This document shows, one piece after another, positions 34,647 to 42,976 of a stretch of 64,000 nt of DNA. Made by a program: the position numbers and the translations under genes. The notes under the pieces are model-generated. The model was not told the origin of the DNA. It ran no database searches and saw only the letters and a program-made list of their open reading frames with translations. The stretch covers positions 1 to 64,000 of the forward strand of contig NZ_ATHV01000001.1 of the NCBI RefSeq assembly GCF_000422205.1, read 5' to 3'. Numbering within the stretch: the stretch's first letter is position 1; each line of letters starts with the position of its first letter. Source of the stretch: Desulfovibrio sp. X2. Lineage in GTDB: Bacteria; Desulfobacterota; Desulfovibrionia; Desulfovibrionales; Desulfovibrionaceae.

Positions 34647-35177
34647 ATGACCCATTTCGCCGCGCGCCGCCCGGTCGCCGCCTGCCTGACGCTCCTTCTC
34701 GCCGTGGCCCTGGCCTCGCTCTCCGCCTGCGACGGAGGCGGTGCCAAGGGCAGTCCCGGGGGGCTCGTGGGCTGGGAGAAGGGCAGCGCCTTCGACCAGA
34801 AGTACAACGTCGCCGAGTTCGACAAGATCAAGGGCTATTTCGTCAAGATCAGCGACGTCACGCCCCTGCCCGGCATGGCCGAAGGCTCGGCCGTGGTCCT
34901 GAAGGACCGCGCGGACGGCGAGCCCGTGACCGTGATCGTGGGACCCTCGAGCTTCGTGCACGAGGATCTGGAGAAGCTCGGCCTGCGCGACGGCGAGCGC
35001 ATCAACGCCTACGGCGCCTGGACGCGCCTGGGCGACAAGGACGTGCTCATCGCCACCAAGATCAAGAAGAACGAGAAGGAATTCCTCAAGGTGCGCCGTA
35101 CCAAGGACGGCATGCCCTACTGGTCCATGTCCAAGGAGGATTTGGCCAAGGAGCGCGAGGCCATGGCCGACGAATAG
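34647..35177 (+). CDS. Predicted lipoprotein with OB-like domain, unknown function
   Basis: The 176-residue product starts with a lipoprotein signal ending LASLSAC (Cys28 is the lipidated residue). The mature part (about 45-170) has a beta-rich pattern reminiscent of OB-fold periplasmic proteins (FDKIKGYFVKISDVTPLPG ... VTVIVGPSSFVHEDL ... INAYGAWTRLGDKDVLIATKI). I do not recognise the family. GGGAG precedes the ATG by 8 bases. It is convergent with the receiver-TPR gene; a strong hairpin lies between. Confidence 0.75.
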   Translation: MTHFAARRPVAACLTLLLAVALASLSACDGGGAKGSPGGLVGWEKGSAFDQKYNVAEFDKIKGYFVKISDVTPLPGMAEGSAVVLKDRADGEPVTVIVGPSSFVHEDLEKLGLRDGERINAYGAWTRLGDKDVLIATKIKKNEKEFLKVRRTKDGMPYWSMSKEDLAKEREAMADE

Positions 35178-35240
35178 CCTGCTTCCCGGACGCGCCGACC
35201 GCGCCCGTCGGATGTGTCCGGATGGGCCCGGCGTCATGGT

Positions 35241-35270
35241 TCGGCACTGACCGGCACTGATCGGCACTGA
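35241..35270 (+). repeat. 10-bp direct repeat, three copies
   Basis: YCGGCACTGA occurs three times head to tail (35241-35250, 35251-35260, 35261-35270), differing only at the first base. It lies in the convergent gap 64 bp past the lipoprotein stop. Copy number may vary between strains. Confidence 0.75.
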
Positions 35271-35282
35271 TACGTGCAAGCC

Positions 35283-35320
35283 CGCGGCCCGCGGCGCCCC
35301 ATGCGGCGTCGCGGGCCGCG
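35283..35320. terminator. Hairpin between convergent genes
   Basis: The 16-base arms 35283-35298 and 35305-35320 pair at 15 of 16 positions (CGCGGCCCGCG core), with a 6-base loop. No T tail is present, but the position between two convergent genes suggests a bidirectional transcription barrier. Confidence 0.5.
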
Positions 35321-35380
35321 ACGCGTTCAGGGTGCGTGGTTGAAGGCGCGTGCTCCGGAGGCGAGCCTCGCGGCGCCGCC

Positions 35381-36493
35381 TCAGCCGTCCACGGACAGGG
35401 TGGAGGGCGGAGCGGAGTCGTCGGTGTCGGGCAGGGACCCGGCAGGACGGCTCGGTTCGGCGTCGGCCTCGGGCGGCGCCACGTCCCACTCCTTGCCAGC
35501 GACCTGGGAGTACAGCCCGCGCGCGTCCCGAAAACCCGGGTTGCGGCGCAGGGCGCGCTCGAGGAAGGCCTCTGCCTGTCCCGTGTCGCCCGCGTAGAGG
35601 TAGGCCTTGGCGATGTTGTAGAAGAGGTATTCGTCGTCCGGGGTCAGCTCCAGGGCCTGGCTGTAGGCGTGGATCGCCCCGGCGTAATCGCCCTTGCGCC
35701 GAAGCTCCACGCCCAGCGCGTTGTAGGGATTCACGGCGTCCGGATCGGCCTTCAGGATCTCCACGAAGATCTCCTTGGTCTCCTGCAGGCGGTCCTGCAG
35801 GGCGTAGATCTCCGCGGCCGTGCGCAGCTCCTCGAGGTAGCGCGCCGTGTCGTTCAGCCCCCGGTAGGCGTGGGCCAGTCCCTTGTGGGCCTCGGCGAAG
35901 AGCTCGCCCAGGGCCACGGCGCGGTTGAAGGCGACCATGGCCGTGCCGTAGCGCTGCGCCTGAAGGTGGCGCATGCCCACGTCGAAATAGCGGTGGGATT
36001 CCTCCTCGCCGTCCACGATGCTGCGGAACTCCTCGGCCGCCTCGGAGAACTTGCCGAGGCTCAAAAGCTCGTGGGCCCTGGCCAGCTTGGCCTCGCCCTC
36101 CTCGTCCAGGGCGGCGGAGTCCACGGCCATCTGCAGGTGGCGCTCGAAGGTGGCCAGGGCGTAGGGCCTGAGCACGTAGCCCGAGCAGCCTGCGGAGATG
36201 GCGTTCAGGACCTGCTCGCGCCTGTTCTCCTGCGTGACCATGACCACGGGCAGGAGGCGGCCTTCGGGGCTGCGCCTGAGCATGCGCAGGAAATCGAGGC
36301 CGGACATGTCGTCCATCTCGTCGTCCACGAGCAGCACGTGCGCCGGGTCCGTGGGCATCTCCTCCATGACCTCGGCGCCGCTGCCGAGAACGTCGGGCTG
36401 CGGCAGGCGCAACCGCTTCAGCGAGCGCCTGTCCGTGGTGACGTTCGTCTCGCTGTGCGTCAGGATGGTGATCTTCTTGATTGTGCGCGCCAT
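35381..36493 (-). CDS. Degenerate receiver domain fused to TPR repeats
   Basis: The 370-residue protein has an N-terminal receiver-like domain (about 5-125) and five or six TPR units (about 130-340, e.g. NPYNALGVELRRKGDYAGAIHAYSQAL split around 250-276). The likely phosphoacceptor is D57 in HVLLVDDEMDDMSG. The acidic pocket normally following strand 1 is missing (KITILTHSETN), and the conserved Lys near strand 5 is Arg (YVLRPY), so phosphorylation is doubtful. TPRs suggest a protein-interaction role. The last 35 residues are disordered. TTGGAG precedes the ATG. It is divergent from the RND efflux operon, 193 bp away. Confidence 0.82.
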   Translation of the reverse strand: MARTIKKITILTHSETNVTTDRRSLKRLRLPQPDVLGSGAEVMEEMPTDPAHVLLVDDEMDDMSGLDFLRMLRRSPEGRLLPVVMVTQENRREQVLNAISAGCSGYVLRPYALATFERHLQMAVDSAALDEEGEAKLARAHELLSLGKFSEAAEEFRSIVDGEEESHRYFDVGMRHLQAQRYGTAMVAFNRAVALGELFAEAHKGLAHAYRGLNDTARYLEELRTAAEIYALQDRLQETKEIFVEILKADPDAVNPYNALGVELRRKGDYAGAIHAYSQALELTPDDEYLFYNIAKAYLYAGDTGQAEAFLERALRRNPGFRDARGLYSQVAGKEWDVAPPEADAEPSRPAGSLPDTDDSAPPSTLSVDG

Positions 36494-36686
36494 GGCCGAA
36501 CTCCAAGGCCTTGTGTGTCAGAAAACCTCGCAGGCGTACACCCCCAAGGTTCCACCCGGTCCGGCACGCCCGGACAGAGGGCATACCGCCTCCGAGGCTT
36601 GGCCGCCGTGTTTCCGACCGCGCCATGTGGTTTTCTTCGAGCCGAACCGTGGTATGGTAACCGGGAAACCCTGTCCGGGAGGTCCC

Positions 36687-37829
36687 ATGCGCCACGCTCA
36701 CCCGCTCTGCTTCCTCCTGCTCGCGTTCCTCGCGCTGCCCGCGTGCGGCGGAGACGTCGCGCCCGGCCAGCGCGCCGCCCGGGAGGGGGAGCATGCGCCG
36801 CAGCAAAGCGCCCAGGCCGTGCGCCGCATGGTCCAGGAGAGCGAGGAGTCCGTGGGCACGGTCAGGCCCAAGACCGAGATCAGCGTGGCCGCCCAGGTGC
36901 TGGCCCGCGTGGCCTCGGTCCTGGTGCGGCCGGGCGCGCGCGTGGACAAGGGCCAGACCCTGGTCACGCTCGACCCGCGCGAGTTCGAGGCCCGGTCCGG
37001 GGCCGCGGCCCAGAGCCTGGCCGAGGCGCGCGCCTCGCTCGGCCAGTCCGAGCAGGCCATCACCGCGGCCCGCGCCCAGGCGGACAAGACCCGCACCACC
37101 TACGAGCGGCTGCGCGCCCTCTACGCCCAGGGCGCCGTGGCCGCCGAGGAGATGGAGAGCGCGCGGCGCGACATGCTGCAGGCAGCGGCCGCCCTGAACC
37201 AGGCCCGCGAGGGCCAGGCCCAGGCCCAGGCCGCGGTCAGGCGTTTCGAGAACCTCGAGCGCGAGGCGGACATCAACCAGGGCTACACGGTCATCACGGC
37301 GCCCGAGGCGGGCGAGGTGGTGCGCCGCCTGGTCGAGCCCGGGGACGTGGCCTCGCCGGGCAAGCCGCTGCTCGTCCTGCAGACCGGCGGCAAGCTCTGG
37401 CTCGAGGCCGCGGTGCGCGAGGGGCTGATCGGCCGGACCCCGGTGGGCGAGCGGCTGACCGTGCACATCGACTCGCTCTCGAGCGACCTGCCCGGCACCG
37501 TGGAGGAGGTCGTGCCCTCGGCCGACCCGGCCACCCGCACCTTCATCGTGCGCGTCGGCCTGCCTCCCGCACAAGGCCTCTACCAGGGCATGTTCGGCAG
37601 GCTCATCATCCCCGTGGGGCAGCGCGAGGCCGTGCTCGTGCCGCGCGCCGCCCTCCGCCGCGTGGGCCAGCTCTCCACGGTGCTCCTGAAGACCGCGGAG
37701 GGCTGGCGCGACGTCTACGTGCGCCTCGGCCGGGTCCAGGGCGGGGAGGTGGAGGTCCTGGCCGGGCTTTCGGGCGGCGAGACCGTGGGGCTTTCGGACG
37801 CCTCCGGAGGCGGGGCCGATGCCGAGTGA
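36687..37829 (+). CDS. RND efflux periplasmic adaptor (membrane fusion) lipoprotein
   Basis: The 380-residue HlyD/AcrA-type adaptor has a lipoprotein signal (LALPACGG, Cys at about 17). A biotinyl-lipoyl half motif follows (VASVLVRPGARVDKGQTLVTLD), then a coiled-coil hairpin (about 105-195, YERLRALYAQGAVAAEEME). The second lipoyl half is VVRRLVEPGDVASPGKPLLVL, and beta-barrel and membrane-proximal domains complete it. It links the inner-membrane pump to an outer-membrane channel; no TolC-type gene is adjacent. GGGAGG precedes the ATG. It overlaps the permease gene by 11 bp. Confidence 0.93.
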   Translation: MRHAHPLCFLLLAFLALPACGGDVAPGQRAAREGEHAPQQSAQAVRRMVQESEESVGTVRPKTEISVAAQVLARVASVLVRPGARVDKGQTLVTLDPREFEARSGAAAQSLAEARASLGQSEQAITAARAQADKTRTTYERLRALYAQGAVAAEEMESARRDMLQAAAALNQAREGQAQAQAAVRRFENLEREADINQGYTVITAPEAGEVVRRLVEPGDVASPGKPLLVLQTGGKLWLEAAVREGLIGRTPVGERLTVHIDSLSSDLPGTVEEVVPSADPATRTFIVRVGLPPAQGLYQGMFGRLIIPVGQREAVLVPRAALRRVGQLSTVLLKTAEGWRDVYVRLGRVQGGEVEVLAGLSGGETVGLSDASGGGADAE

Positions 37830-40800
37830 GGAGCGTCCCCCGCAGGGGACCCCGGGGGACGGCGCGCCGAATCCGCCCGCGGGCCACGCGCAGAGCGCGG
37901 CCGGGCGCCTGATCGGCACGGTCGTCGCGGCCTTCCTGGAATCGCGCCTCTCCCTCCTGCTGCTCATCTTCTCCCTGCTCGTGGGCATCATCGCCGTGCG
38001 TGCCACGCCCAAGGAGGAGGAGCCGCAGATCGTGGTGCCCCTGGCCGACGTCTCGGTCTCGGTGCCCGGGGCCTCGGCCGAGGAGGTCGAGAAGCTCGTG
38101 ACCACGCCGCTCGAGCGCATCCTCTGGCAGATCGACGGCGTGGAGTACGTCTACTCGGTCTCGCGACGCGACCAGGCCCTGGCCACGGTGCGCTTCTACG
38201 TGGGCGAGAACCGCGAGGACGCGCTCGTCAGGCTGCACAACGCCATCACCCGGAACCTCGACCTCGTGCCGCCCGTGGTCCACGGCTGGACGGTCAAGAA
38301 CGTCGAGGTGGACGACGTGCCCATCGTCCTCCTGACCCTCTCCTCGCCCAAGCTTTCCGACTACGAGCTGACGCGCATCGCCGAGGAGATGGTGCCGCGC
38401 CTGGCCGAGATCCCGGACGTCTCGCTCGTGCAGCTGGCCGCGGCCCGGCCGCGCGAGGTGCGCGTGGAGCTCTCGCCCGAGCGCATGGCCGGTTTCGGGG
38501 TCACGGCGCTCGAGGTGCGCGACGCCCTGGCCGGCGCGGACGCGGCCGTGACCGCAGGCGACCTGACGCGCGCGGACAAGGAGCTTCGCGTCACGGCCAA
38601 CAGCTTCATCATGAACGCGGCCGAGGCCGGTTCCGTGGTCGTGGCCGTGCACGACGACCGCCCGGTAACGCTTTCGGACGTCGGCCGCGTGGTGGACGGC
38701 CCGGCCGAGCCGGACGCCTACTCGCGCCACGCCTTCTCCCTGCGCGTGGCCGCGGAGCGCGGGGCGGGGCATGAAGACGACTCCCGCTCCCTGCCCTCGG
38801 TGACCATCGCGGTGAGCAAGAAGCGCGGCAGCAACGCCGTGACCGTGGCCAAGGCCGTGCGCGAGCGCGCCGAGGAGCTGCGCGCCGACGTGCTGCCGAG
38901 CGGCGTGGAGCTGACCGTGACGCGCGACTACGGGGAGACGGCGCACGCCAAGGTCTCTGACCTCCTCTCCTCCCTCGGCTTCGCCATCGCCACCGTGGTC
39001 CTGCTGCTGGTCCTGACCATGGGCTGGCGGGAGTCCCTGGTGGTGGCCGTGTCCGTGCCGGTCAGCTTCTCGCTGGCGCTCGGCGTGAACTATCTCCTCG
39101 GCTACAGCATCAACCGCGTGACGCTCTTCGCCCTCATCCTCTCCCTCGGCCTGGTGGTGGACGACCCCATCACCAACGTGGACAACATCCAGCGCCACAT
39201 CCGCCTGAATCCGGGCGAGCCCCGGCGCGCCGCGCTCGCGGCCGTGGCCGAGGTCCTGCCGCCGGTGATCATGTCGAGCCTCGCGGTCATCGTCTCCTTC
39301 CTGCCGCTGTACTTCATCACCGGCATGATGGGCCCCTACATGGCGCCCATGGCGGCCAACGTGCCCCTGACCGTGACCTTTTCCACCGTGGCCTCCCTGA
39401 CCGTGGTCCCCTGGCTGGCCTACCTGCTGCTCAAGGACCGGGCCATGCGGCCGGTGTCCGAGGGCGCGCGGGCCGGGGGCGGGGCCAATCCCGTGGTGCG
39501 CCGCCTCTACGAGCGCGCGGTGCTGCCCTTCCTCGAGAGCCGGGGCCGCCGCCGCGCCCTGTGGCTGGTCATCCTCGGGCTGCTCGTCGTCTCCGTCTCC
39601 CTGCCGCTCCTGCGCCTCGTGCCGCTCAAGATGCTGCCCTTCGACAACAAGAACGAGCTGCAGCTGGTCATCGACATGGACGAGGGCACGCCGCTCGAGG
39701 CCACGGACCGCTGCGTGCGCGCCTTCGAGGAGTATCTGCGCGGCGTGAACGAGGTGCGCGACGTGACCACGTTCGCGGGCACGGCCTCGCCCGTGGACTT
39801 CAACGGCCTCGTGCGCCAGTACTATCTGCGCCGGGGCGGCAACGTGGCCGACATCCGCATCACGCTCGCCGACAAGTCGCGCCGGGCCGAGCAGAGCCAC
39901 GCCATCGCGCTGCGGCTGCGCCGCGACCTGACGGCCATCGCGACAAAGTTCGGCGCGCGGCTGAAGATCGTGGAGACGCCGCCCGGGCCGCCCGTGGTGG
40001 CCACCCTGGTGGCCGAGGTCTACGCGGAGCCGGGCATATCCTACGGCCGCCAGCTCGCCGGGGCCTTCCAGGTCGAGGACATGATGCGCGGCCAGCCGCT
40101 GGTGGTGGACGTGGACGACTCGGCCGAGACCGAGCGCGACCGCCTGGACTTCGTGCTCGACAAGACCAAGGCCGCGCTGCACTCGGTCACGGCCGAGGAC
40201 GTGGCCGCCACGCTCTCCCTGGCCCTGTCCGGCGCCGCCCCGGCCATGGTCCACGAGCCCTACGAGCGCCAGCCCCTGTACCTGCGCCTGGTCCTGCCGC
40301 GCTCGCGCATGGCCGACGTCACGGAGCTCGAGCGACTGCCCCTGCGCGGCAAGGGCGGGGAGATCGTGCCGCTGGGCGAGCTCGGCCGCTTCGAGAAGGT
40401 TCCCGAGGACCAGCCCATCCTGCACAAGAACCTGCGCCGCGTGGCCTACGTCTTCGGCGACACGGCGGGGCGGCCGCCGGGCGAGGCGGTGCTCGACATG
40501 CAGTCGTACCTGCGCGCGCATCCCCTGCCGCAGGGGTTGACGGCCGAGTGGGCGGGCGAGGGCGAGTGGAAGATAACGCTCGACGTCTTCCGCGACCTCG
40601 GCATCGCCTTCGCCGCGGCGCTCGTCTGCATCTGGGTGCTTCTGGTCATCGAGACCGGCTCGCTCGGGCTGCCCGTGCTCCTCATGTCCGCCATCCCGCT
40701 GACGCTGCTCGGCATCATGCCGGGCTTCTTCTTCCTCAACCTCGTGGCCGGGCGCACGGTGGACGGCTTCCCGGACCCCGTGTTCTTCACGGCCACGAGC

Positions 40801-41145
40801 ATGATCGGCATGATCGCGCTGGGCGGCATCGTCATCCGCAACTCCGTGGTGCTCATCGAGTTCGTCAAGGACGAGCTGGCCCAGGGCACGCCGCTTCGGG
40901 AGGCCATCGTGCGCAGCGGCTCGGTCAGGCTCCGGCCCATCGTGCTCACGGCCGCGACCACGGCGCTCGGCGCCTGGCCCATCACGCTGGATCCCATCTT
41001 CTCGGGACTGGCCTGGGCGCTCATCTTCGGCATCGCGGCCTCCACGCTCTTCTCGCTGCTGGTGGTGCCGGTGGCCTATTACGCGGTGTACGGAAAGGAG
41101 GCGGAGGAAGGGCCGGGAAGCGGGGGAGGGGAGAGCGCCGTCTAG
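37819..41145 (+). CDS. RND-family efflux permease
   Basis: At 1108 residues this is a full-length AcrB/NolG-type permease. TM1 is near 40-60, followed by porter domain SVSVPGASAEEVEKLVTTPLE. A TM cluster at about 385-560 contains the proton-relay Asp pair GLVVDDPITNVDN, and a second porter and TM cluster at about 920-1095 contains LGGIVIRNSVVLIEFV. Substrate cannot be read; the HAE-type features and the lipoprotein adaptor favour organic compounds over heavy metals. A longer than usual N-terminus is Pro-rich. Translation is coupled to the adaptor by the 11-bp overlap. Confidence 0.94.
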   Translation: MPSEERPPQGTPGDGAPNPPAGHAQSAAGRLIGTVVAAFLESRLSLLLLIFSLLVGIIAVRATPKEEEPQIVVPLADVSVSVPGASAEEVEKLVTTPLERILWQIDGVEYVYSVSRRDQALATVRFYVGENREDALVRLHNAITRNLDLVPPVVHGWTVKNVEVDDVPIVLLTLSSPKLSDYELTRIAEEMVPRLAEIPDVSLVQLAAARPREVRVELSPERMAGFGVTALEVRDALAGADAAVTAGDLTRADKELRVTANSFIMNAAEAGSVVVAVHDDRPVTLSDVGRVVDGPAEPDAYSRHAFSLRVAAERGAGHEDDSRSLPSVTIAVSKKRGSNAVTVAKAVRERAEELRADVLPSGVELTVTRDYGETAHAKVSDLLSSLGFAIATVVLLLVLTMGWRESLVVAVSVPVSFSLALGVNYLLGYSINRVTLFALILSLGLVVDDPITNVDNIQRHIRLNPGEPRRAALAAVAEVLPPVIMSSLAVIVSFLPLYFITGMMGPYMAPMAANVPLTVTFSTVASLTVVPWLAYLLLKDRAMRPVSEGARAGGGANPVVRRLYERAVLPFLESRGRRRALWLVILGLLVVSVSLPLLRLVPLKMLPFDNKNELQLVIDMDEGTPLEATDRCVRAFEEYLRGVNEVRDVTTFAGTASPVDFNGLVRQYYLRRGGNVADIRITLADKSRRAEQSHAIALRLRRDLTAIATKFGARLKIVETPPGPPVVATLVAEVYAEPGISYGRQLAGAFQVEDMMRGQPLVVDVDDSAETERDRLDFVLDKTKAALHSVTAEDVAATLSLALSGAAPAMVHEPYERQPLYLRLVLPRSRMADVTELERLPLRGKGGEIVPLGELGRFEKVPEDQPILHKNLRRVAYVFGDTAGRPPGEAVLDMQSYLRAHPLPQGLTAEWAGEGEWKITLDVFRDLGIAFAAALVCIWVLLVIETGSLGLPVLLMSAIPLTLLGIMPGFFFLNLVAGRTVDGFPDPVFFTATSMIGMIALGGIVIRNSVVLIEFVKDELAQGTPLREAIVRSGSVRLRPIVLTAATTALGAWPITLDPIFSGLAWALIFGIAASTLFSLLVVPVAYYAVYGKEAEEGPGSGGGESAV

Positions 41146-41288
41146 CAGCCGTTTCGCCGTTCACCGCCGCGGCGTCGCCGCTGGCCGAAAAAAGGCCGAG
41201 CCGGGCGGCATGCTTCTTGTAGATGGGAAGCCCAGGAGGCGCGGTCCAGGAGCGCGGCCTCCCGAACGAAATCCCAAGGAGGCGCGAC

Positions 41289-41489
41289 ATGTATCTCTAC
41301 CATTGCTCGGACCCGGACTGCCGCGGCCACATCAAGGCCTGGGAGCGGTGCAGCGACGTCAAGGCCTTCGCGGCCACGCACGAAGGCTGCCGCAGCTGCT
41401 CCGAGCCCGCGGCCACCTGCCTGACCTGCCCGGGCTCCGCCGCCTCCGGACTCTACTCCTTCGGCCTTCTATCCGCTGGAGTAGCCTGA
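41289..41489 (+). CDS. Cys-rich 66-residue mini-protein, putative zinc or Fe-S binder
   Basis: Seven cysteines (6, 11, 21, 34, 37, 44, 47) lie in MYLYHCSDPDCRGHIKAWER and in GCRSCSEP...CLTCPGS. The two CxxC pairs at 34-37 and 44-47 resemble a zinc ribbon. The 20-residue tail is hydrophobic (ASGLYSFGLLSAGVA). An AAGGAGG eight bases before the ATG makes translation very likely. It follows the efflux permease by 143 bp on the same strand. I do not recognise a family. Confidence 0.7.
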   Translation: MYLYHCSDPDCRGHIKAWERCSDVKAFAATHEGCRSCSEPAATCLTCPGSAASGLYSFGLLSAGVA

Positions 41490-41635
41490 TTTTGGCCGTT
41501 CCGCGGGGCGCGGGGGGTCTCGGAGACCTTCCGCGTCCCGCGTCCTCATTTCCCCTTTTTTCGGAATGAAATGAAACGTCCCGGTCCGGTTTCCTCGGAC
41601 CGCGGGCGCGACCGGCGTCTTCCCGGAATGGGGAG

Positions 41636-42343
41636 CTAGGGGGCGACCACGGCGAGCCGACGCGTAAGGCGGATGCCCGCCTCGTCCACGCGGGCCAGCC
41701 AGGGCCAGGCCTCCACGCCCGCGTCGAGGGCGGCGTAGAAGGCGCGGGCGTAGTCCTCGTCCACGCACCAGGCCGGGCCGAAGCAGGCCGCGTCCGCCCG
41801 GGTGACGAGGTAGAAGGTGGCCACGCGCGCGCCCTGGGCGCAAAGCCGCATGAGCTCCTCCAGGTGCTTCCTGCCGCGCTCGGTCCGCGCGTCCGGGAAG
41901 AGCGCCGCCCCGTCCTCGGCCAGGGTCACGTTCTTGCACTCCACCCACAGCGGCCCGTCCGGCGTCTCGAAGCGCGCGTCCAGGCGCGATTCGCCGCTCC
42001 TGGCCTCGGGCCTGATCGCCGTGGCCCCGGCGAGCTCGGGCAGGAGGCCCTGCGCAAAGGCCCAGGCGAGCAGGCGGTTGGGCGCCAGCGTGTTCACCGA
42101 GCACCAGCCGCCGCCCGCGGCCACGGCCTCCAGGGTGTAGGGCAGCCTGCGCTTGGGGTTCGCGGCGGGCGAGAGCAGGGCCTCGGTGCCCCGGCGCACG
42201 AGGCCGAGCATGGAGCCGGAGTTGTTGGTGTGCGCCCACAGCCGCTCGCCGCCGAGCTCCACCTCCACCAGGAAGCGCTTCTCGCGCCGCAGCAGGACGC
42301 CCGGCCGCGTGCCGGGCGGGAAGGGGAAGACCGGGGCGCTCAC
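41636..42343 (-). CDS. sfsA: SfsA (sugar fermentation stimulation) family protein
   Basis: The 235-residue protein is of typical length. It has the N-terminal OB-like part (RREKRFLVEVELGGERLWAHTNNSGSMLGL in pieces, 20-49) and a nuclease-like C-terminal domain with RLDARFETPDGPLWVECKNVT (about 135-155) and FPDARTERGRKHLEEL. The D...E-x-K arrangement is that of PD-(D/E)XK nucleases, and the E. coli protein binds DNA; its biochemical role is unsettled. The GTG start overlaps the upstream thioesterase stop by 3 bases (GTGA), so the two genes are coupled. Confidence 0.92.
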   Translation of the reverse strand: MSAPVFPFPPGTRPGVLLRREKRFLVEVELGGERLWAHTNNSGSMLGLVRRGTEALLSPAANPKRRLPYTLEAVAAGGGWCSVNTLAPNRLLAWAFAQGLLPELAGATAIRPEARSGESRLDARFETPDGPLWVECKNVTLAEDGAALFPDARTERGRKHLEELMRLCAQGARVATFYLVTRADAACFGPAWCVDEDYARAFYAALDAGVEAWPWLARVDEAGIRLTRRLAVVAP

Positions 42344-42762
42344 TTTATGTGCTGCGTGGTCTGCGGCAGGGGGCCGAGTCCGCTCTCCTTGGAGCGGAAG
42401 GCGGCGAGACGCGGCAGGTCGGTCTTCATGCCGGTCTCGTCGAGGCGCACGAAGGTGATGGTCGTGGAGACGATGTGCGTCTCCTGCGTGGCGCCGGGCG
42501 CGTCCGCCAGCACGGCCACGTTGTAGGTCACCGAGGTGGTGCCCTGGCGCACGGGCTCGATGGAGAAGCGCAGGATGGAGCCGCAGGGCGCGGGCTTCTT
42601 GAAGACGATGTTGTCCATGGCCATGGTCACGAGCTTGCAGCCGGGAAAGTCGAGCGAGGCGGCCAGCCAGGCGAATTCGTCGATCCAGCTGAGCATGGCC
42701 CCGCCGAAAAGATGGCCGTAATGGTTCAGGTGCTCGGGCCGCACGATGCAATAGGTGTCCAA
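42340..42762 (-). CDS. Hotdog-fold acyl-CoA thioesterase
   Basis: The 140-residue single hotdog carries IVRPEHLNHYGHLFGGAMLSWIDE in parts (6-29), the YciA/BACH signature N-x4-G-x-x-(F/H)GG-x3-W-(I/M)D, followed by MDNIVFKKPAPCGSILRF. It would hydrolyse acyl-CoA in the cytoplasm. It is distinct from the thioesterase at 4869-5342 (no Cys cluster, different tail). It is the first gene of a two-gene unit with sfsA. The divergent GGDEF gene starts 214 bp away. Confidence 0.9.
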   Translation of the reverse strand: MDTYCIVRPEHLNHYGHLFGGAMLSWIDEFAWLAASLDFPGCKLVTMAMDNIVFKKPAPCGSILRFSIEPVRQGTTSVTYNVAVLADAPGATQETHIVSTTITFVRLDETGMKTDLPRLAAFRSKESGLGPLPQTTQHIK

Positions 42763-42976
42763 TAGAATGCTCCTCGGATGGTGTGGACTTCCTTATGGGC
42801 CGGGCGCGGCACGCCGTCAACACGGCCCGCGTTGCTGTTTCGCCAGGGGGTCTCCGGCCGGAGGACGTAGCCTCAAAGCCCCATGTGCCAGGCCATACTC
42901 GCCGCCAGATGGCGTGTTTTGCACAATATCGTTCAAGCCGATTGAATATTTTTTTTGAACGGCGTACGAGTCGCGC

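Noticed and set aside
35241-35270. CRISPR-like array
   Set aside because: Repeats are only 10 bp, contiguous and without spacers; no cas genes are present.
33951-38120. A leftward frame open for about 1390 codons
   Set aside because: It runs antisense through the lipoprotein, receiver-TPR and RND adaptor genes, has low-complexity Gly/Ala/Arg composition and no domain. In DNA this GC-rich, opposite-strand frames stay open by chance. The same applies to 14787-17576 (-) and 30989-33094 (+).
42909-42922. Sigma-54-like TGGCG...TTTTGCA upstream of the GGDEF gene
   Set aside because: The GG and GC elements are two bases too close. Spacing is essential for RpoN promoters.
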